Assembly: GCF_010499255.1 (NCBI RefSeq)
Contig: NZ_JAAGRN010000005.1
Coordinates: 248,001 to 312,000, forward strand
Direction: 5' to 3'
Origin: Sheuella amnicola
GTDB lineage: Bacteria > Pseudomonadota > Gammaproteobacteria > Burkholderiales > Burkholderiaceae_B
DNA length: 64,000 bases
Position numbers and translations under genes: made by a program. The notes beneath the pieces were generated by a model. That model worked only from the letters and a program-made list of their open reading frames with translations. It ran no database searches and was not told the DNA's origin. This document shows positions 33,548 to 43,621 of this stretch, piece by piece. Within the stretch, counting starts at the first letter, position 1; each line of letters starts with the position of its first letter.

Positions 33548-34767
33548 ACATTCTTCTCGTTACTGACTCATACCCGCCCGAGATTCGCTCAGCTTCACAC
33601 TTGATGCTTGAGCTTGCCCAAGAGCTCAAATGCAGAGATCATCGGGTGACGGTTATCACCACCTGGCCTGAATACAATCTGGATCAGGATCAGGCTCTCC
33701 GGGATTTCAAAGAATTCGAAACGGAGGATGGCATTAACGTCATCCGTGTCAAAACGCTTCCGCACCACAATGTGAATTACCTTGTGCGAGGTCTGTCACA
33801 ACTTTTAATGCCTGTGCAATTTTTGCTGAAGCTGCGCAAGTACAAGATCAAGCCCGACGCTGTGGTTGTCTATAGTCCACCCTTACCGCTCGCCTTAGTC
33901 GGTAGTTGGTTGCGCCGAAAAGGCGTGCGCAACTTGTTGAATGTGCAGGACTTGTTTCCACAGAATGCGATTGATCTGGGTATTTTGACCAGCAAAATGC
34001 AAATCAAGTTTTTTCAAGCAATTGAACGTTACGCTTATCGCACCGCAGACGTTGTGACCGTGCACTCAGACGGCAACAGAAAGATGGTTCTGCAACAACA
34101 TCCCGAATTAGGATCCAAGTTACGGTTACTCCACAACTGGGTCGATATCGATCACCATAGCCATGAGGATGAATCGTCTTCGCGAACGCAAGTCGACTTT
34201 CGGCAGAAGTGGGGAATTAAACAAAAACATGTTGCGGTTTTTGCTGGGGTGATGGGACCATCGCAATATTTGGAATTGATTCTTGGCGTTGCTGAACGTT
34301 TGCAAGACCAGAACGATTTGCTGTTTTTACTCGTTGGTGACGGCAAAGAAAAAGAGAAGTTACAGGCCTTAGCCAAAGATAAAAATCTAAATAACATTCA
34401 ATTCGAAGGCTTTATTTCAAGGGATGTTTATCCCGATTTGCTAAAGGCCTGCAGTATTGGTCTGGTTTGCCTCAGTCCGCAAAATAAAACACCTGTCGTC
34501 CCGGGAAAAATTCTTGGACACATGGCTTCCGGATTACCTGTGGTTGCTTTCCTGCATACCGCAAGCGATGGCCACGCAATGATCGCTGATGCCAAGTGCG
34601 GCGTCTCTGCCAATTCAGCCGACTGGGAGGACTGCGCTGAAGTTTTGCGGGCACTCATGCAGCGCAGTGATGAGTTCGAGTCCATCGGCCTTTCTGGCAA
34701 AAAATACGCCACCGAGCACTTCTCAAAAGAAGTTTGCGTGTCTCAATTAGAGGCCATGATTCTCTAA
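33544..34767 (+). CDS. Family 4 glycosyltransferase (WbuB-like)
   Basis: A 407-residue GT-B enzyme with a GTG start overlapping the upstream stop (GTGA). N-terminal acceptor-domain features are VTDSYPPEIRSASHLMLELA and NVQDLFPQNAIDLGILTSKM, the latter typical of WbuB/WcaI-like transferases. The donor domain shows VAVFAGVMGPSQYLELILGV, FLLVGDGKEKEKLQALA near 260, and SIGLVCLSPQNKTPVVPGKI followed by HMASGLPVVAF. It should transfer a sugar from a nucleotide donor to a lipid-linked glycan at the cytoplasmic side of the membrane. Third gene of the epimerase/oxidoreductase operon. Confidence 0.93.
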   Translation: MNILLVTDSYPPEIRSASHLMLELAQELKCRDHRVTVITTWPEYNLDQDQALRDFKEFETEDGINVIRVKTLPHHNVNYLVRGLSQLLMPVQFLLKLRKYKIKPDAVVVYSPPLPLALVGSWLRRKGVRNLLNVQDLFPQNAIDLGILTSKMQIKFFQAIERYAYRTADVVTVHSDGNRKMVLQQHPELGSKLRLLHNWVDIDHHSHEDESSSRTQVDFRQKWGIKQKHVAVFAGVMGPSQYLELILGVAERLQDQNDLLFLLVGDGKEKEKLQALAKDKNLNNIQFEGFISRDVYPDLLKACSIGLVCLSPQNKTPVVPGKILGHMASGLPVVAFLHTASDGHAMIADAKCGVSANSADWEDCAEVLRALMQRSDEFESIGLSGKKYATEHFSKEVCVSQLEAMIL

Positions 34768-34776
34768 AAGGGACTT

Positions 34777-35886
34777 ATGAGTACTCTTAAAAAAGTCATT
34801 TTCCTATTTATCGGCCTGTCCATCAGCCTAGTCATTGGCATTACTTTTTTAGAGCTCTTTTTTGGCAACTGGTGGAATAAAGACGATTGGCGCGACACGC
34901 GGTCTCTAAACATCGTTAGAAGTTTTACTCACGACTATCGCATCGATCGAATTTATGACGGCTGGGGACCAACCTCAACCTACACTCGGGATCACTACGG
35001 TTTACGCGGGCCGTGTACAGAAATAGACAAAATCAATATTCTGACGATTGGTGGTTCAACGACTGATCAGCGTTTTATTTCTGACGGCCTGACTTGGCAA
35101 GACTCTCTACAAAAAAATTTAAGAACCCTGAATCACCCCCACACCTGCATTGCGAACGCAGGCGTGGATGGTCACAGTACGTTTGGCCATATCGAAGCCT
35201 TCAATATCTGGTTTCCAAAAATTCAATCCCTCAAACCACAACTGATTCTTTTATATGTTGGGGTGAACGATGCCGGCTTTAGACTTGAACCTTTTGCAGG
35301 TTTTGATACTAAAGCAGGTGAAGAGGAATCGCGCTTAAAGATCTGGCTTAGAGAAAAATCTGCTCTATATGCCCTGCTCAGATTCATCCGCAATGCATTG
35401 ACGCCTAAACCTAAAGCATCTTATGCAGAGCACACAAAACATCCATTCTCTCTGGATGAATATATACGTTCTGAAAATTCAACAGGTGCTTTAACTCTTG
35501 CTGAAGAAAACAAGCGAGCGTTCTCAAAGAGACTGAGTATTGTTTTGCAAACAATCAAAAAAATGGGTGCTTTACCTGTCTGCATTTCCCAACCACACCT
35601 TTATGTGAACTCGTCAACCGGCGTCAAAAAGGGGGTCCCTTTTGCCTTTGAATATAAAGGTGTTGTCTATAACGGACTAGATTACGATGCTTCAATCAAT
35701 TTGTTAAATCAAGAGATGGCCTCGCTCTGTCCCTCCCAAGGCGGTTTTTATATCGATGCGGCAAGTAATACTTTTGCACCTGAAGATTTTTATGATCTTG
35801 TTCACATGACTCCTGTGGGTGCAAAAAAACTTGGCAATCTTATTGCTCAAGAAATGGTTAGGCAAAAAATTCCAATGGCTTTTTAA
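34777..35886 (+). CDS. Membrane-anchored SGNH/GDSL hydrolase-like protein
   Basis: A 369-residue protein with one N-terminal helix (about residues 5-28) that anchors an extracytoplasmic domain. The SGNH features are a GGST nucleophile loop (ILTIGGSTTDQRFISDGLTW near residue 90), LILLYVGVNDAGF near 160 (the Asn block) and LVHMTPVGAKKLGNLI near the end, with the catalytic His. GGST replaces the textbook GDS, a variant frequent in extracytoplasmic polysaccharide esterases or acyltransferases. AAGGGA lies a few bases before the ATG. It follows a glycosyltransferase by nine bases and precedes two acyltransferase fusions, so a role in adding or removing O-acyl groups is likely. Confidence 0.86.
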   Translation: MSTLKKVIFLFIGLSISLVIGITFLELFFGNWWNKDDWRDTRSLNIVRSFTHDYRIDRIYDGWGPTSTYTRDHYGLRGPCTEIDKINILTIGGSTTDQRFISDGLTWQDSLQKNLRTLNHPHTCIANAGVDGHSTFGHIEAFNIWFPKIQSLKPQLILLYVGVNDAGFRLEPFAGFDTKAGEEESRLKIWLREKSALYALLRFIRNALTPKPKASYAEHTKHPFSLDEYIRSENSTGALTLAEENKRAFSKRLSIVLQTIKKMGALPVCISQPHLYVNSSTGVKKGVPFAFEYKGVVYNGLDYDASINLLNQEMASLCPSQGGFYIDAASNTFAPEDFYDLVHMTPVGAKKLGNLIAQEMVRQKIPMAF

Positions 35887-35904
35887 TTAAAAACAAAAGA
35901 GAGC

Positions 35905-37917
35905 ATGTCATTGCCCCCTGATCAACGCGCATCAAATACTGAGCACTTTGCCTATCGTCCCGATATCGATGGTTTGCGGGCTATCGCTGTACTGTCTGTA
36001 CTTGGCTTTCACGCCTTTCCCCAGTGGGTGAAGGGAGGCTTTATTGGTGTCGATATTTTCTTCGTTATTTCAGGCTTTTTGATCACCACTATTCTGTATA
36101 AAAATCTCCAGACTGAGCGTTTCAGTCTTCTGGATTTCTATAGTCGTCGTATCAGAAGGATTTTCCCCGCCTTAATTCTTGTTCTGACGTGCTGTTTAAT
36201 TTTTGGATGGTTTTCATTGCTCGCCGATGAGTTCGCGCTGCTTGGTAAACACATCGCGAGTGGAGCCGCCTTTGTTTCCAATTTAGTGCTTTGGCAAGAG
36301 AGCGGTTATTTTGACGTGGCCGCCGAAACAAAACCGTTGCTCCATCTATGGAGCCTCGGCATTGAAGAGCAGTTCTATATTTTTTGGCCACTTATTCTCT
36401 GGTTAAGTTGGCACAAAAAAATCAATCTTTTAAAAGTAACCCTCTACCTGCTCTTTCTATCGTTTGCACTCAATATCTGGTTGCATACGGATTCACGCAT
36501 CGCCGATTTTTACTCGCCCTTGACCCGCGCTTGGGAACTGTTGGCTGGGGGTGCGTTGGCGCTCTACCGATCTAAGCAGCCGCCCTCACATTTTGATGAT
36601 TTCGCTTCAAAATCCAAAGCCTTTCTTTCTGTTTTAGGACTTGTCTTATTAGTCTCTGGTTTTTTACTCATCACCAAGGAGCGTGATTTCCCCGGATATT
36701 GGGCCATCTTTCCTACTGCAGGTGCTTTATTACTTCTTTATGCAGGTGAGCATTCACTGATTAATAAATACCTCTTATCCAATCGAGTGCTAGTTTGGTT
36801 TGGGCTGATCAGCTTTCCACTTTATTTGTGGCACTGGCCTTTACTTTCCTTTGCACGGATTTTTTCCGATGGCGATGATCCTCCCCGTCACATCCGTATC
36901 GGTGCCTTAGTACTTTCTATTTTGCTAGCTTGGCTAACAAAAATTATTGTCGAGCAACACTTACGCTTTGGGCGACAGGCAAAGCTTAAATCAATCGTTC
37001 TGGCTGTCTTAATGCTACTCATAGGTGCGCTTGGTTATCTAACATATGCTAAAGACGGTTTTCCAGCTCGTCTCAAAAATATTCCTAACTCGATTGAAGT
37101 CGTAAAACTTGAAATACCTGCAGGATTCAAATCAGTCTTTGTAGATGGTTGGCCTTTTTATCAAAAAAATTCTGACAAAAAACAAACGAGTCTTTTTATT
37201 GGAGACAGTAACGCCCTGCATCTGTCGCCTCGAATTGACGAATTAATTAATCGCGCACCCAAAGAAACTAATTCTGCAATTTTTTCAATTGCAGTCGGTT
37301 GCCTCCCAATGCCGGAGACAAACTACACGGATGCCTCACGTGGCTGTAGTGCTCTCATGCCACGGTCTTTAAAGTTTGTCGAAGATCACCCTGAAATTCA
37401 AAAAGTCATTTTGTCAGGTAACTGGTATGAGCATCTTAGTGGTAATGGACATTACTTTGACAATGGCATTTCGCGTTATCCAATAACCTTGCAATCTACA
37501 GGCTACAAACTTGCCCTTGATGCTCTAGGACGATATATCAAAACGCTTCAACATGCTGGTAAAGAGGTTTATTTTGTTCTGAATATTCCAATCGGCTCTG
37601 AATTAAATCCCAAGCATCGAATTCAGCGCTCTATCCTTCATTTCCCAAATATATTAAGTACACGTGAAGGGGGATTAAGCTATCAGATGCTGAATAGTCG
37701 CTATGGTCAAATTCGGTCTGACCTGATTGAAATGGCTAATCAGAATGGTGCAATTTTGATCGATCCAGAAAAGTCACTTTGCAGTGAAGATCTTTGCCCC
37801 AGTGTTGATCGCTCTGGAACCGCGATTTATCTCGACTCAACGCACTTACACCCTACCTTCGCCCGCCAGCAAGCCAATTTCATTGATCAAACGGTTATTG
37901 AGACAGTGACGAAATAA
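35905..37917 (+). CDS. Acyltransferase-3/SGNH fusion, first of a head-to-tail pair
   Basis: A 670-residue OatA-like membrane enzyme. Acyltransferase-3 domain (about 15-375): YRPDIDGLRAIAVLSVLGFH, GVDIFFVISGFLITTILY, RIRRIFPALILVL and LHLWSLGIEEQFYIFWPLIL. SGNH domain (about 420-665): FIGDSNALHLSPRI near residue 430 and DSTHLHPTFARQQ near 642. The stop overlaps the start of the next acyltransferase by one base (TAATG). High similarity of the N-terminal half to the following gene indicates tandem duplication, while the SGNH halves have diverged, which may give different acceptor hydroxyls. Confidence 0.93.
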   Translation: MSLPPDQRASNTEHFAYRPDIDGLRAIAVLSVLGFHAFPQWVKGGFIGVDIFFVISGFLITTILYKNLQTERFSLLDFYSRRIRRIFPALILVLTCCLIFGWFSLLADEFALLGKHIASGAAFVSNLVLWQESGYFDVAAETKPLLHLWSLGIEEQFYIFWPLILWLSWHKKINLLKVTLYLLFLSFALNIWLHTDSRIADFYSPLTRAWELLAGGALALYRSKQPPSHFDDFASKSKAFLSVLGLVLLVSGFLLITKERDFPGYWAIFPTAGALLLLYAGEHSLINKYLLSNRVLVWFGLISFPLYLWHWPLLSFARIFSDGDDPPRHIRIGALVLSILLAWLTKIIVEQHLRFGRQAKLKSIVLAVLMLLIGALGYLTYAKDGFPARLKNIPNSIEVVKLEIPAGFKSVFVDGWPFYQKNSDKKQTSLFIGDSNALHLSPRIDELINRAPKETNSAIFSIAVGCLPMPETNYTDASRGCSALMPRSLKFVEDHPEIQKVILSGNWYEHLSGNGHYFDNGISRYPITLQSTGYKLALDALGRYIKTLQHAGKEVYFVLNIPIGSELNPKHRIQRSILHFPNILSTREGGLSYQMLNSRYGQIRSDLIEMANQNGAILIDPEKSLCSEDLCPSVDRSGTAIYLDSTHLHPTFARQQANFIDQTVIETVTK

Positions 37918-39908
37918 TGCAGCCACAAACTCACCCTAAATATCGTTCTGACATTGATGGTCTTCGCGCTGTTGCTGTGCTTTCAGTAGTCGGTTTTCAT
38001 GCTTTTCCTTCCCTGATACCTGGGGGATTTATTGGTGTTGATATTTTTTTTGTCATTTCCGGCTTTTTGATTTCCAGCATTATTTTTCAAAACCTTGAAC
38101 TCAATCAGTTCAATATTCTTGATTTTTATGTGCGTCGGATTAAACGGATTTTCCCTGCTTTATCACTTGTTCTTTTCGCTTGTCTTACCTTTGGGTGGTT
38201 TACACTTCTCGCTGATGAGTATGCACAACTTGGCAAACACACCGCAGCAGGTGCGGGATTTGTCTCTAACTTTGTTTTATTGAGCGAGAGTGGTTACTTC
38301 GATACAGCGTCCGATACCAAACCTTTACTCCATTTATGGAGTCTTGGTATTGAAGAACAGTTTTATATATTTTGGCCTTTATTAGCGTGGATCGCCTGGC
38401 GTTGTAATCGATCACTTTTAACGACGTTACTTTTTTGTGTGGCTGTTTCTTTTGGATTGAATGTCTTTACCATTCAGACTGATCAGGCATCAACCTTTTA
38501 CCTTCCTCAGACACGTGTCTGGGAGCTTTGGATTGGCGCAGTGGTCGCCTGGTTAAATCTTTATCGAAAGAATCTTTGGCAGAGCTTATCTAATTCACAG
38601 ACCAATTTTTTATCTTTTACTGGGTTTGCACTTATTTTTTTAGGCTTAGGTCTAACCAATAAGCAATCTTTATTCCCTGGGGCATGGTCCTTATTACCTT
38701 GCCTAGGTGCCGCCTTGATCATTTTTGCAGGCGAGCACACTTATCTGAATAAAATATTTTTAACATCTAGACCCGTTATTTGGTTTGGTTTAATCAGTTT
38801 TCCGCTCTATCTTTGGCATTGGCCTTTACTGTCCTTCGCTCATATTCTTGAAAATGAAACACCTTCTAGAGAAATTCGTCTAGCAGCAATTATTTTGGCC
38901 GTCATACTTGCATGGTTAACTTACAAACTCATTGAACGTCCTATTCGCTTTTCGCGTGCGAATAAATTTGTCACCATCACCTTGGTGGTCATCATATTTT
39001 GTCTTGGGACTTCTGGATATCTGATTTTCAAAGACGATGGAATCTCTTCTCGAGGGATTGTTGTTCGGCATAGCGATCCACGTCAAACAGCAGACTTTGC
39101 TTCATTTCCCGCCTCTTCTTGCCTTCCTGAAACGAGTCCATTTTTAGCTAATCAGTTTTGTACTAAGTACTCGCCCCCTCACCCCAGTAAAACCCTTCTT
39201 CTTTGGGGCGACTCGTCTACAGGTGCCTGGTTACCAGTATTTCAAAAAATTGGCTATGAACAAGGGTTTGCTGTTATCAACATCATGCACCCTTCATGCC
39301 CACCGATTTTGCACGCCAGGAAAACAAGATTTGATTATCCTGAAAGCAGAAAATATTGTGAAAACGGAAACACTCAAAGTGAAGTGATTGAACTCATTCG
39401 GAAGATTGAGCCTGATGAAATTATCGTCATTGCAGCTTGGAATTCTTATAGCGCTTATAGCAAACGCGAATTCTTGACTGACTCAAGAAGTAAAAGTGCC
39501 GACACTGCGACAACCTCAAAAGTTTTGGAAACTCGCATCCCGGAAACATTGAAGACACTCTCCAACATTGCTCCAACGATTATTTTTAAAAGCTGGCCGA
39601 TCTTGCCTTACATGCCAATGAATAGGAACGTGGAGCTTCTTGGAACGCGCAAACGAATTGTTTATGTTAATAAAAATGAATTTATTCAAGATAATGCGCA
39701 GATCAATAGAATTTTTGATCAAATTCATGATCAGAATATTATATTTTTTGATCCCGCCTATAAAGTTTGCCAGTCCGATCAGTGCACTTCTGTTTTGAAC
39801 GGCGTCAATCTATACACCGACAAATACCATATCACGCCTCAAGGTACGTTGCTATTTAAAACAGAAATTGAACAATTGCTTAACTCTAAACACCAGATAA
39901 ATAAGTAA
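37917..39908 (+). CDS. Acyltransferase-3/SGNH fusion, second of a head-to-tail pair
   Basis: A 663-residue enzyme with the same plan: YRSDIDGLRAVAVLSVVGFH at residue 9, RIKRIFPALSLVL, LHLWSLGIEEQFYIFWPLLA, then a periplasmic SGNH domain with LLLWGDSSTGAWLPVF near residue 430 and TDKYHITPQGTLLF near 633. Long stretches of its first kilobase are close at nucleotide level to the copy at 21560 (for example the stretch encoding FVISGFLI), so recombination between them is conceivable. It is translationally coupled to the preceding copy and convergent with a fourth copy 41 bases beyond its stop. Confidence 0.93.
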   Translation: MQPQTHPKYRSDIDGLRAVAVLSVVGFHAFPSLIPGGFIGVDIFFVISGFLISSIIFQNLELNQFNILDFYVRRIKRIFPALSLVLFACLTFGWFTLLADEYAQLGKHTAAGAGFVSNFVLLSESGYFDTASDTKPLLHLWSLGIEEQFYIFWPLLAWIAWRCNRSLLTTLLFCVAVSFGLNVFTIQTDQASTFYLPQTRVWELWIGAVVAWLNLYRKNLWQSLSNSQTNFLSFTGFALIFLGLGLTNKQSLFPGAWSLLPCLGAALIIFAGEHTYLNKIFLTSRPVIWFGLISFPLYLWHWPLLSFAHILENETPSREIRLAAIILAVILAWLTYKLIERPIRFSRANKFVTITLVVIIFCLGTSGYLIFKDDGISSRGIVVRHSDPRQTADFASFPASSCLPETSPFLANQFCTKYSPPHPSKTLLLWGDSSTGAWLPVFQKIGYEQGFAVINIMHPSCPPILHARKTRFDYPESRKYCENGNTQSEVIELIRKIEPDEIIVIAAWNSYSAYSKREFLTDSRSKSADTATTSKVLETRIPETLKTLSNIAPTIIFKSWPILPYMPMNRNVELLGTRKRIVYVNKNEFIQDNAQINRIFDQIHDQNIIFFDPAYKVCQSDQCTSVLNGVNLYTDKYHITPQGTLLFKTEIEQLLNSKHQINK

Positions 39909-39949
39909 TCACAATTCAGTAATTGATCTTCAGCGCCCGGGGATCAGAA

Positions 39950-41995
39950 CTACTTGATCAATAATTGTTGTTCGAGATAACTAGCCTGCTCTTTCACAAA
40001 GAATGGTCGTAAGTGATGGCTATCCTTATATATCGGCTTTTTATCTTTCGTAAGACGCAGACATTGCCCCTGCGGACAGAGTGCTGCCTGCTGATCAATC
40101 ACATTGACACGTGCTTGTTGCGCAATTTTTTTAAGTCTTTCGTTTAATTCGACCTGCTCAGGATCAAGTTGGATCTCTTCTTTTAAGTGTTGGTCCCCTT
40201 TAAAGTCAAGTCGATTTCCTATCAAATTACGAGGGTTATAAGACTCTCCAAAGGGGTTATCCAGCAACAAATAAACCTCATGGCCTTTTGAGAGCAATTT
40301 CAAAAATTGCTCAAGCTCCGCTATCGCCATATCAGCCCCAGCACCTCCTCTAAAAGGGTGGCGCACCTGTCCCTCATTGAAGTAATAATTCAGGCCTTTA
40401 TCAGTTGAGTTTATTTTTTTAGTTTCGTGTAAAAAATAACAATTCCAACATCCACCCAGAACAACCTTCTTAATGGTTTTCGATTTTTTTAATACATCCA
40501 AAATCGAGTTGAAGGTGTCGTCACAACGCTTCAAACTGTCTTCTCGCACCTGAGGTATTAAAGGACAGCCTCCCCCAATCATGACGATGGTAGGTGGAAA
40601 CTTTCCTTCTTCACTTAGCTTCTTGATACGCGGTAAAAACTGCTCAATATGTGAATCTCCAATCATAAGAATCTCAGGGGGCAAAGTTGAATTTGCCATC
40701 ACTTGATGACCAAGATAATTCAAATCTTCTAAATTTCGTCCCCCCTCCCAGTCTTCTATTGCCTCAGAAACGTTTTTAAATTCTGCGGCAAAATTTCGTT
40801 CCGGATATCCGTCCGCACGATAGGTCTGATAACCAAGCACACCAACGAGGATCATGGCTACCGTCAGGAACGACGTCTTGAGTCGTGGAAACCTTCCAAA
40901 TCTCAAGGGCTTTTCTATCAATAAATAAGTTGCGATCGCTAATATAAATGTAAAGGCAACAGCAATGAGGCGATGGAAAACAGAAGGTCTGGTTCCCTCA
41001 ATGATTGTCGCAATTGACAATAACGGCCAGTGCCATAAATAAAGAGGGTAACTAATCAACCCTACCCACACAAGTATGGGATGTGTTAGTAAGGCTCGAT
41101 TCACCCAGCCCCTAATACCAATCGCAATCAGTATGACTGCACCAACTGTTGGCAACAAGGCCCACCAGCCCGGAAAATCTTTTTGTGGATTGATGAAAAT
41201 CAGACCCGAAATAACCGCTAACAAACCTACCATTGATAAGAGGTTGGCACGTTTTTCCAATGTATTGCTAACAATTTGAGAAAAACGAATATTGATCCAT
41301 TGGTTTCTTGATTCTGTATGCTGGCACAACGCCAGAAGCGTTCCTAACAACAACTCCCACACGCGGGTTTGCGGCGAATAAAATTTTGTTGTCGGATCTG
41401 CCGTTGTGAATACATTCAAAAAAAACGAGACAACTGCCAGCAGTCCGACAATTTTGATCATGTTAGATTTTGATCGCCACAACAACCACAATAGTGGTGG
41501 TAAAAATATATAAAACTGTTCTTCTACGCCTAAAGACCACAAATGCAATAACGGTTTGGTCTCGCCAGATACATCGAAGTAACCACTTTCTTGCATATAC
41601 GCGATATTTGAAAAGAACGCAGCTCCAGCAGCGATATGCTTTCCAAGTTGCTTGAATTCACTACCCGTAAATAAAAAATAGCCTGCCACATAGCAAGCAA
41701 TCAACATACATAAAAGTGCTGGAAATATTCTCCTGATCCTTTTTTGATAAAACGTCTGCAAACTGTATGTGTTTGAGCTTAATGACTTAATCAGATTTGA
41801 AGAAATTAAATATCCAGAGATGATGAAGAAGACATCTACACCAACAAAACCACCTTTGAAAATACTCGGAAAGGCATGAAAACCGATCACCATCATCACC
41901 GCTATTGCACGTAGTCCATCGATATCTGAACGATAGGGGTGATCCAGCGGCATTTTGGGTGTCAACGCTGGTTTGTATTTTTTAAATAAATTCAT
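39950..41995 (-). CDS. Acyltransferase-3/SGNH fusion on the opposite strand
   Basis: A 681-residue paralog. Acyltransferase-3 domain: HPYRSDIDGLRAIAVMMVIG near residue 19, GVDVFFIISGYLISSNL, RIRRIFPALLCML, LHLWSLGVEEQFYIFLPPLL. SGNH domain: ILMIGDSHIEQFLPRI near 444 and YKDSHHLRPFFVKEQASYL near 658. Its start overlaps the stop of the upstream 531-residue membrane protein by four bases (ATGA), so it closes the minus-strand unit. It is convergent with the tandem pair and the most divergent of the four copies in its periplasmic domain. Confidence 0.93.
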   Translation of the reverse strand: MNLFKKYKPALTPKMPLDHPYRSDIDGLRAIAVMMVIGFHAFPSIFKGGFVGVDVFFIISGYLISSNLIKSLSSNTYSLQTFYQKRIRRIFPALLCMLIACYVAGYFLFTGSEFKQLGKHIAAGAAFFSNIAYMQESGYFDVSGETKPLLHLWSLGVEEQFYIFLPPLLWLLWRSKSNMIKIVGLLAVVSFFLNVFTTADPTTKFYSPQTRVWELLLGTLLALCQHTESRNQWINIRFSQIVSNTLEKRANLLSMVGLLAVISGLIFINPQKDFPGWWALLPTVGAVILIAIGIRGWVNRALLTHPILVWVGLISYPLYLWHWPLLSIATIIEGTRPSVFHRLIAVAFTFILAIATYLLIEKPLRFGRFPRLKTSFLTVAMILVGVLGYQTYRADGYPERNFAAEFKNVSEAIEDWEGGRNLEDLNYLGHQVMANSTLPPEILMIGDSHIEQFLPRIKKLSEEGKFPPTIVMIGGGCPLIPQVREDSLKRCDDTFNSILDVLKKSKTIKKVVLGGCWNCYFLHETKKINSTDKGLNYYFNEGQVRHPFRGGAGADMAIAELEQFLKLLSKGHEVYLLLDNPFGESYNPRNLIGNRLDFKGDQHLKEEIQLDPEQVELNERLKKIAQQARVNVIDQQAALCPQGQCLRLTKDKKPIYKDSHHLRPFFVKEQASYLEQQLLIK

Positions 41996-43587
41996 TTCGT
42001 CGCTAATGCTTCTTCACATAATTTCGGAATATAAATACTCAGGGAAGCATCACGATATAAAAATGTTGTTTTAGGTGTTTTGTATTTTTTAAACAAAACA
42101 AAATCTTCAGGAATTTTTGCAATGTCTGAACCGTCATTTGCGAGTTCCTGAAGGATCAAAATATCTCGATCTTTTTTTAACTTTTGCTCAATATTCAAGT
42201 CCGGACGCAAATTACTAATCGCATCGGATGTCCAATGCGCAGCAATCTGATACCGTTCAAACGGACTAATCACGACTAAAAAACTGTCTTGCGTCATGTT
42301 GTAGTGATATTTCAGCTTGCATACAGCATGTACCTTTTTCAGATCTGCTTCAATTTCATTATAAAAACCTATTGCATCTGCTTCCCATTTCTGATTTCTG
42401 AAATAGCTGGGGGTGAAAACTGTTTTGGTATTTTTAATTTTATTTTCATTCGGCCAAAAATAATTAGTTGTACTGAAGCTATCACCTGACCCAGTTGGTG
42501 CAATCGTTATCGAAAGGGTGATGGCAAGAACAGCAAAAAGCGCGAACTGAGCCTTGATTTTTCGGCCAACCATGTAAACGTTCACCAGTCCAATCATTCC
42601 TCCAGTCGCAAGGCGAAAAATTTCGGGCAAATGCAACGCGCTCGATATCAATAACATAGACAGCAGCGCAACTTTAAAATTATTCGAATAACTTTGCCTG
42701 TACTGACTACTGAGTACCCCCAAGACGACAACCCCTCCATTGATCAGTACTGTCATGAGGATCAACATCCACCGCACATCCAGTCTCAAAACCCCACTCA
42801 CAATTTGCTTGATAAACGGGACAATCAATCCCATTCCCTTCATGTGAGGAAAAAACTCTGCTGCATATAACTGAGGCAAGTTCCACGACATTGTTTTCCA
42901 GTAGTTAAGAATGTCGTGACTATATAAATACGCAATAAAAATGAGTATCGGTAGTACAAATCCCGCTAGGCTGACGAGCCCTTCTCTAATTTTTTTAATC
43001 TTGCTTTCTGATTCATTCAAAACATCAATAATGATCACCGCCACCAAGTACAAAAGCACTGGAGGCAATAAGCCTTCTCTTGTCAGTACAGCCAGTGCAA
43101 AGGCAAAGCCGCTAATAAAATATCTGATTGATTTTTGTTCTTTACTCAAACTATTGAATAGCCCAAGCATCAACAGAGGGAATGCCAGGTAGTTTGACCA
43201 CGGATAAATAGCAAAGGGATGTACTAGAAAATAAGTCAGTACGATAGCAAGCGCAATTTTCTGATTTGATTCAACTCGCTCAGCTATGAAATAAACAAGC
43301 AAGAGCCCACACGCATAAAAAACCGAAGTCACTAAAATCAATGACTGTAAATTTGCACCTAAATATTTATATGCAAAGGCATGTATCGATGTCGTCAAAA
43401 AACCATACAAAATATAAATATTTTTGTATGGTGCTAGGCCCTCAGCCATATCTTTGGCATTGCTGATCATTGATCCCCAATGCGCATGATCAATACTGTA
43501 TTGTCCTTGCCAGACGGCGCCAAAGACAGACAATGCAAACATGACAGCCAATGACAGATAAATTGTCTTGTTGAATTGGCTTTTCAT
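41992..43587 (-). CDS. Large polytopic membrane protein, GT-C-like
   Basis: A 531-residue protein with about twelve predicted helices and a C-terminal soluble part of about 130 residues. The first periplasmic loop has IDHAHWGSMISNAKDMAEGL near residue 32, followed by PYKNIYILYGFLTTSIHAFA, an arrangement like the acceptor/donor-binding loop of GT-C transferases, but a clear catalytic DE or DD pair is lacking. AAAGGG sits about seven bases before the ATG, a good ribosome binding site. Translationally coupled to an acyltransferase fusion and following the glycosyltransferase at 43622. A periplasmic sugar transferase is the best guess; a polymerase-like role cannot be excluded. Confidence 0.68.
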   Translation of the reverse strand: MKSQFNKTIYLSLAVMFALSVFGAVWQGQYSIDHAHWGSMISNAKDMAEGLAPYKNIYILYGFLTTSIHAFAYKYLGANLQSLILVTSVFYACGLLLVYFIAERVESNQKIALAIVLTYFLVHPFAIYPWSNYLAFPLLMLGLFNSLSKEQKSIRYFISGFAFALAVLTREGLLPPVLLYLVAVIIIDVLNESESKIKKIREGLVSLAGFVLPILIFIAYLYSHDILNYWKTMSWNLPQLYAAEFFPHMKGMGLIVPFIKQIVSGVLRLDVRWMLILMTVLINGGVVVLGVLSSQYRQSYSNNFKVALLSMLLISSALHLPEIFRLATGGMIGLVNVYMVGRKIKAQFALFAVLAITLSITIAPTGSGDSFSTTNYFWPNENKIKNTKTVFTPSYFRNQKWEADAIGFYNEIEADLKKVHAVCKLKYHYNMTQDSFLVVISPFERYQIAAHWTSDAISNLRPDLNIEQKLKKDRDILILQELANDGSDIAKIPEDFVLFKKYKTPKTTFLYRDASLSIYIPKLCEEALATK

Positions 43588-43621
43588 CCAAATCCCTTTT
43601 CAAAGCAAGCTTACGCCAGTA

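Noticed and set aside
39919-39960. Inverted repeat ATTGATC/GATCAAT between convergent acyltransferase genes
   Set aside because: Only seven pairs across a loop of about 28 bases and no U-tract; not convincing as a terminator.
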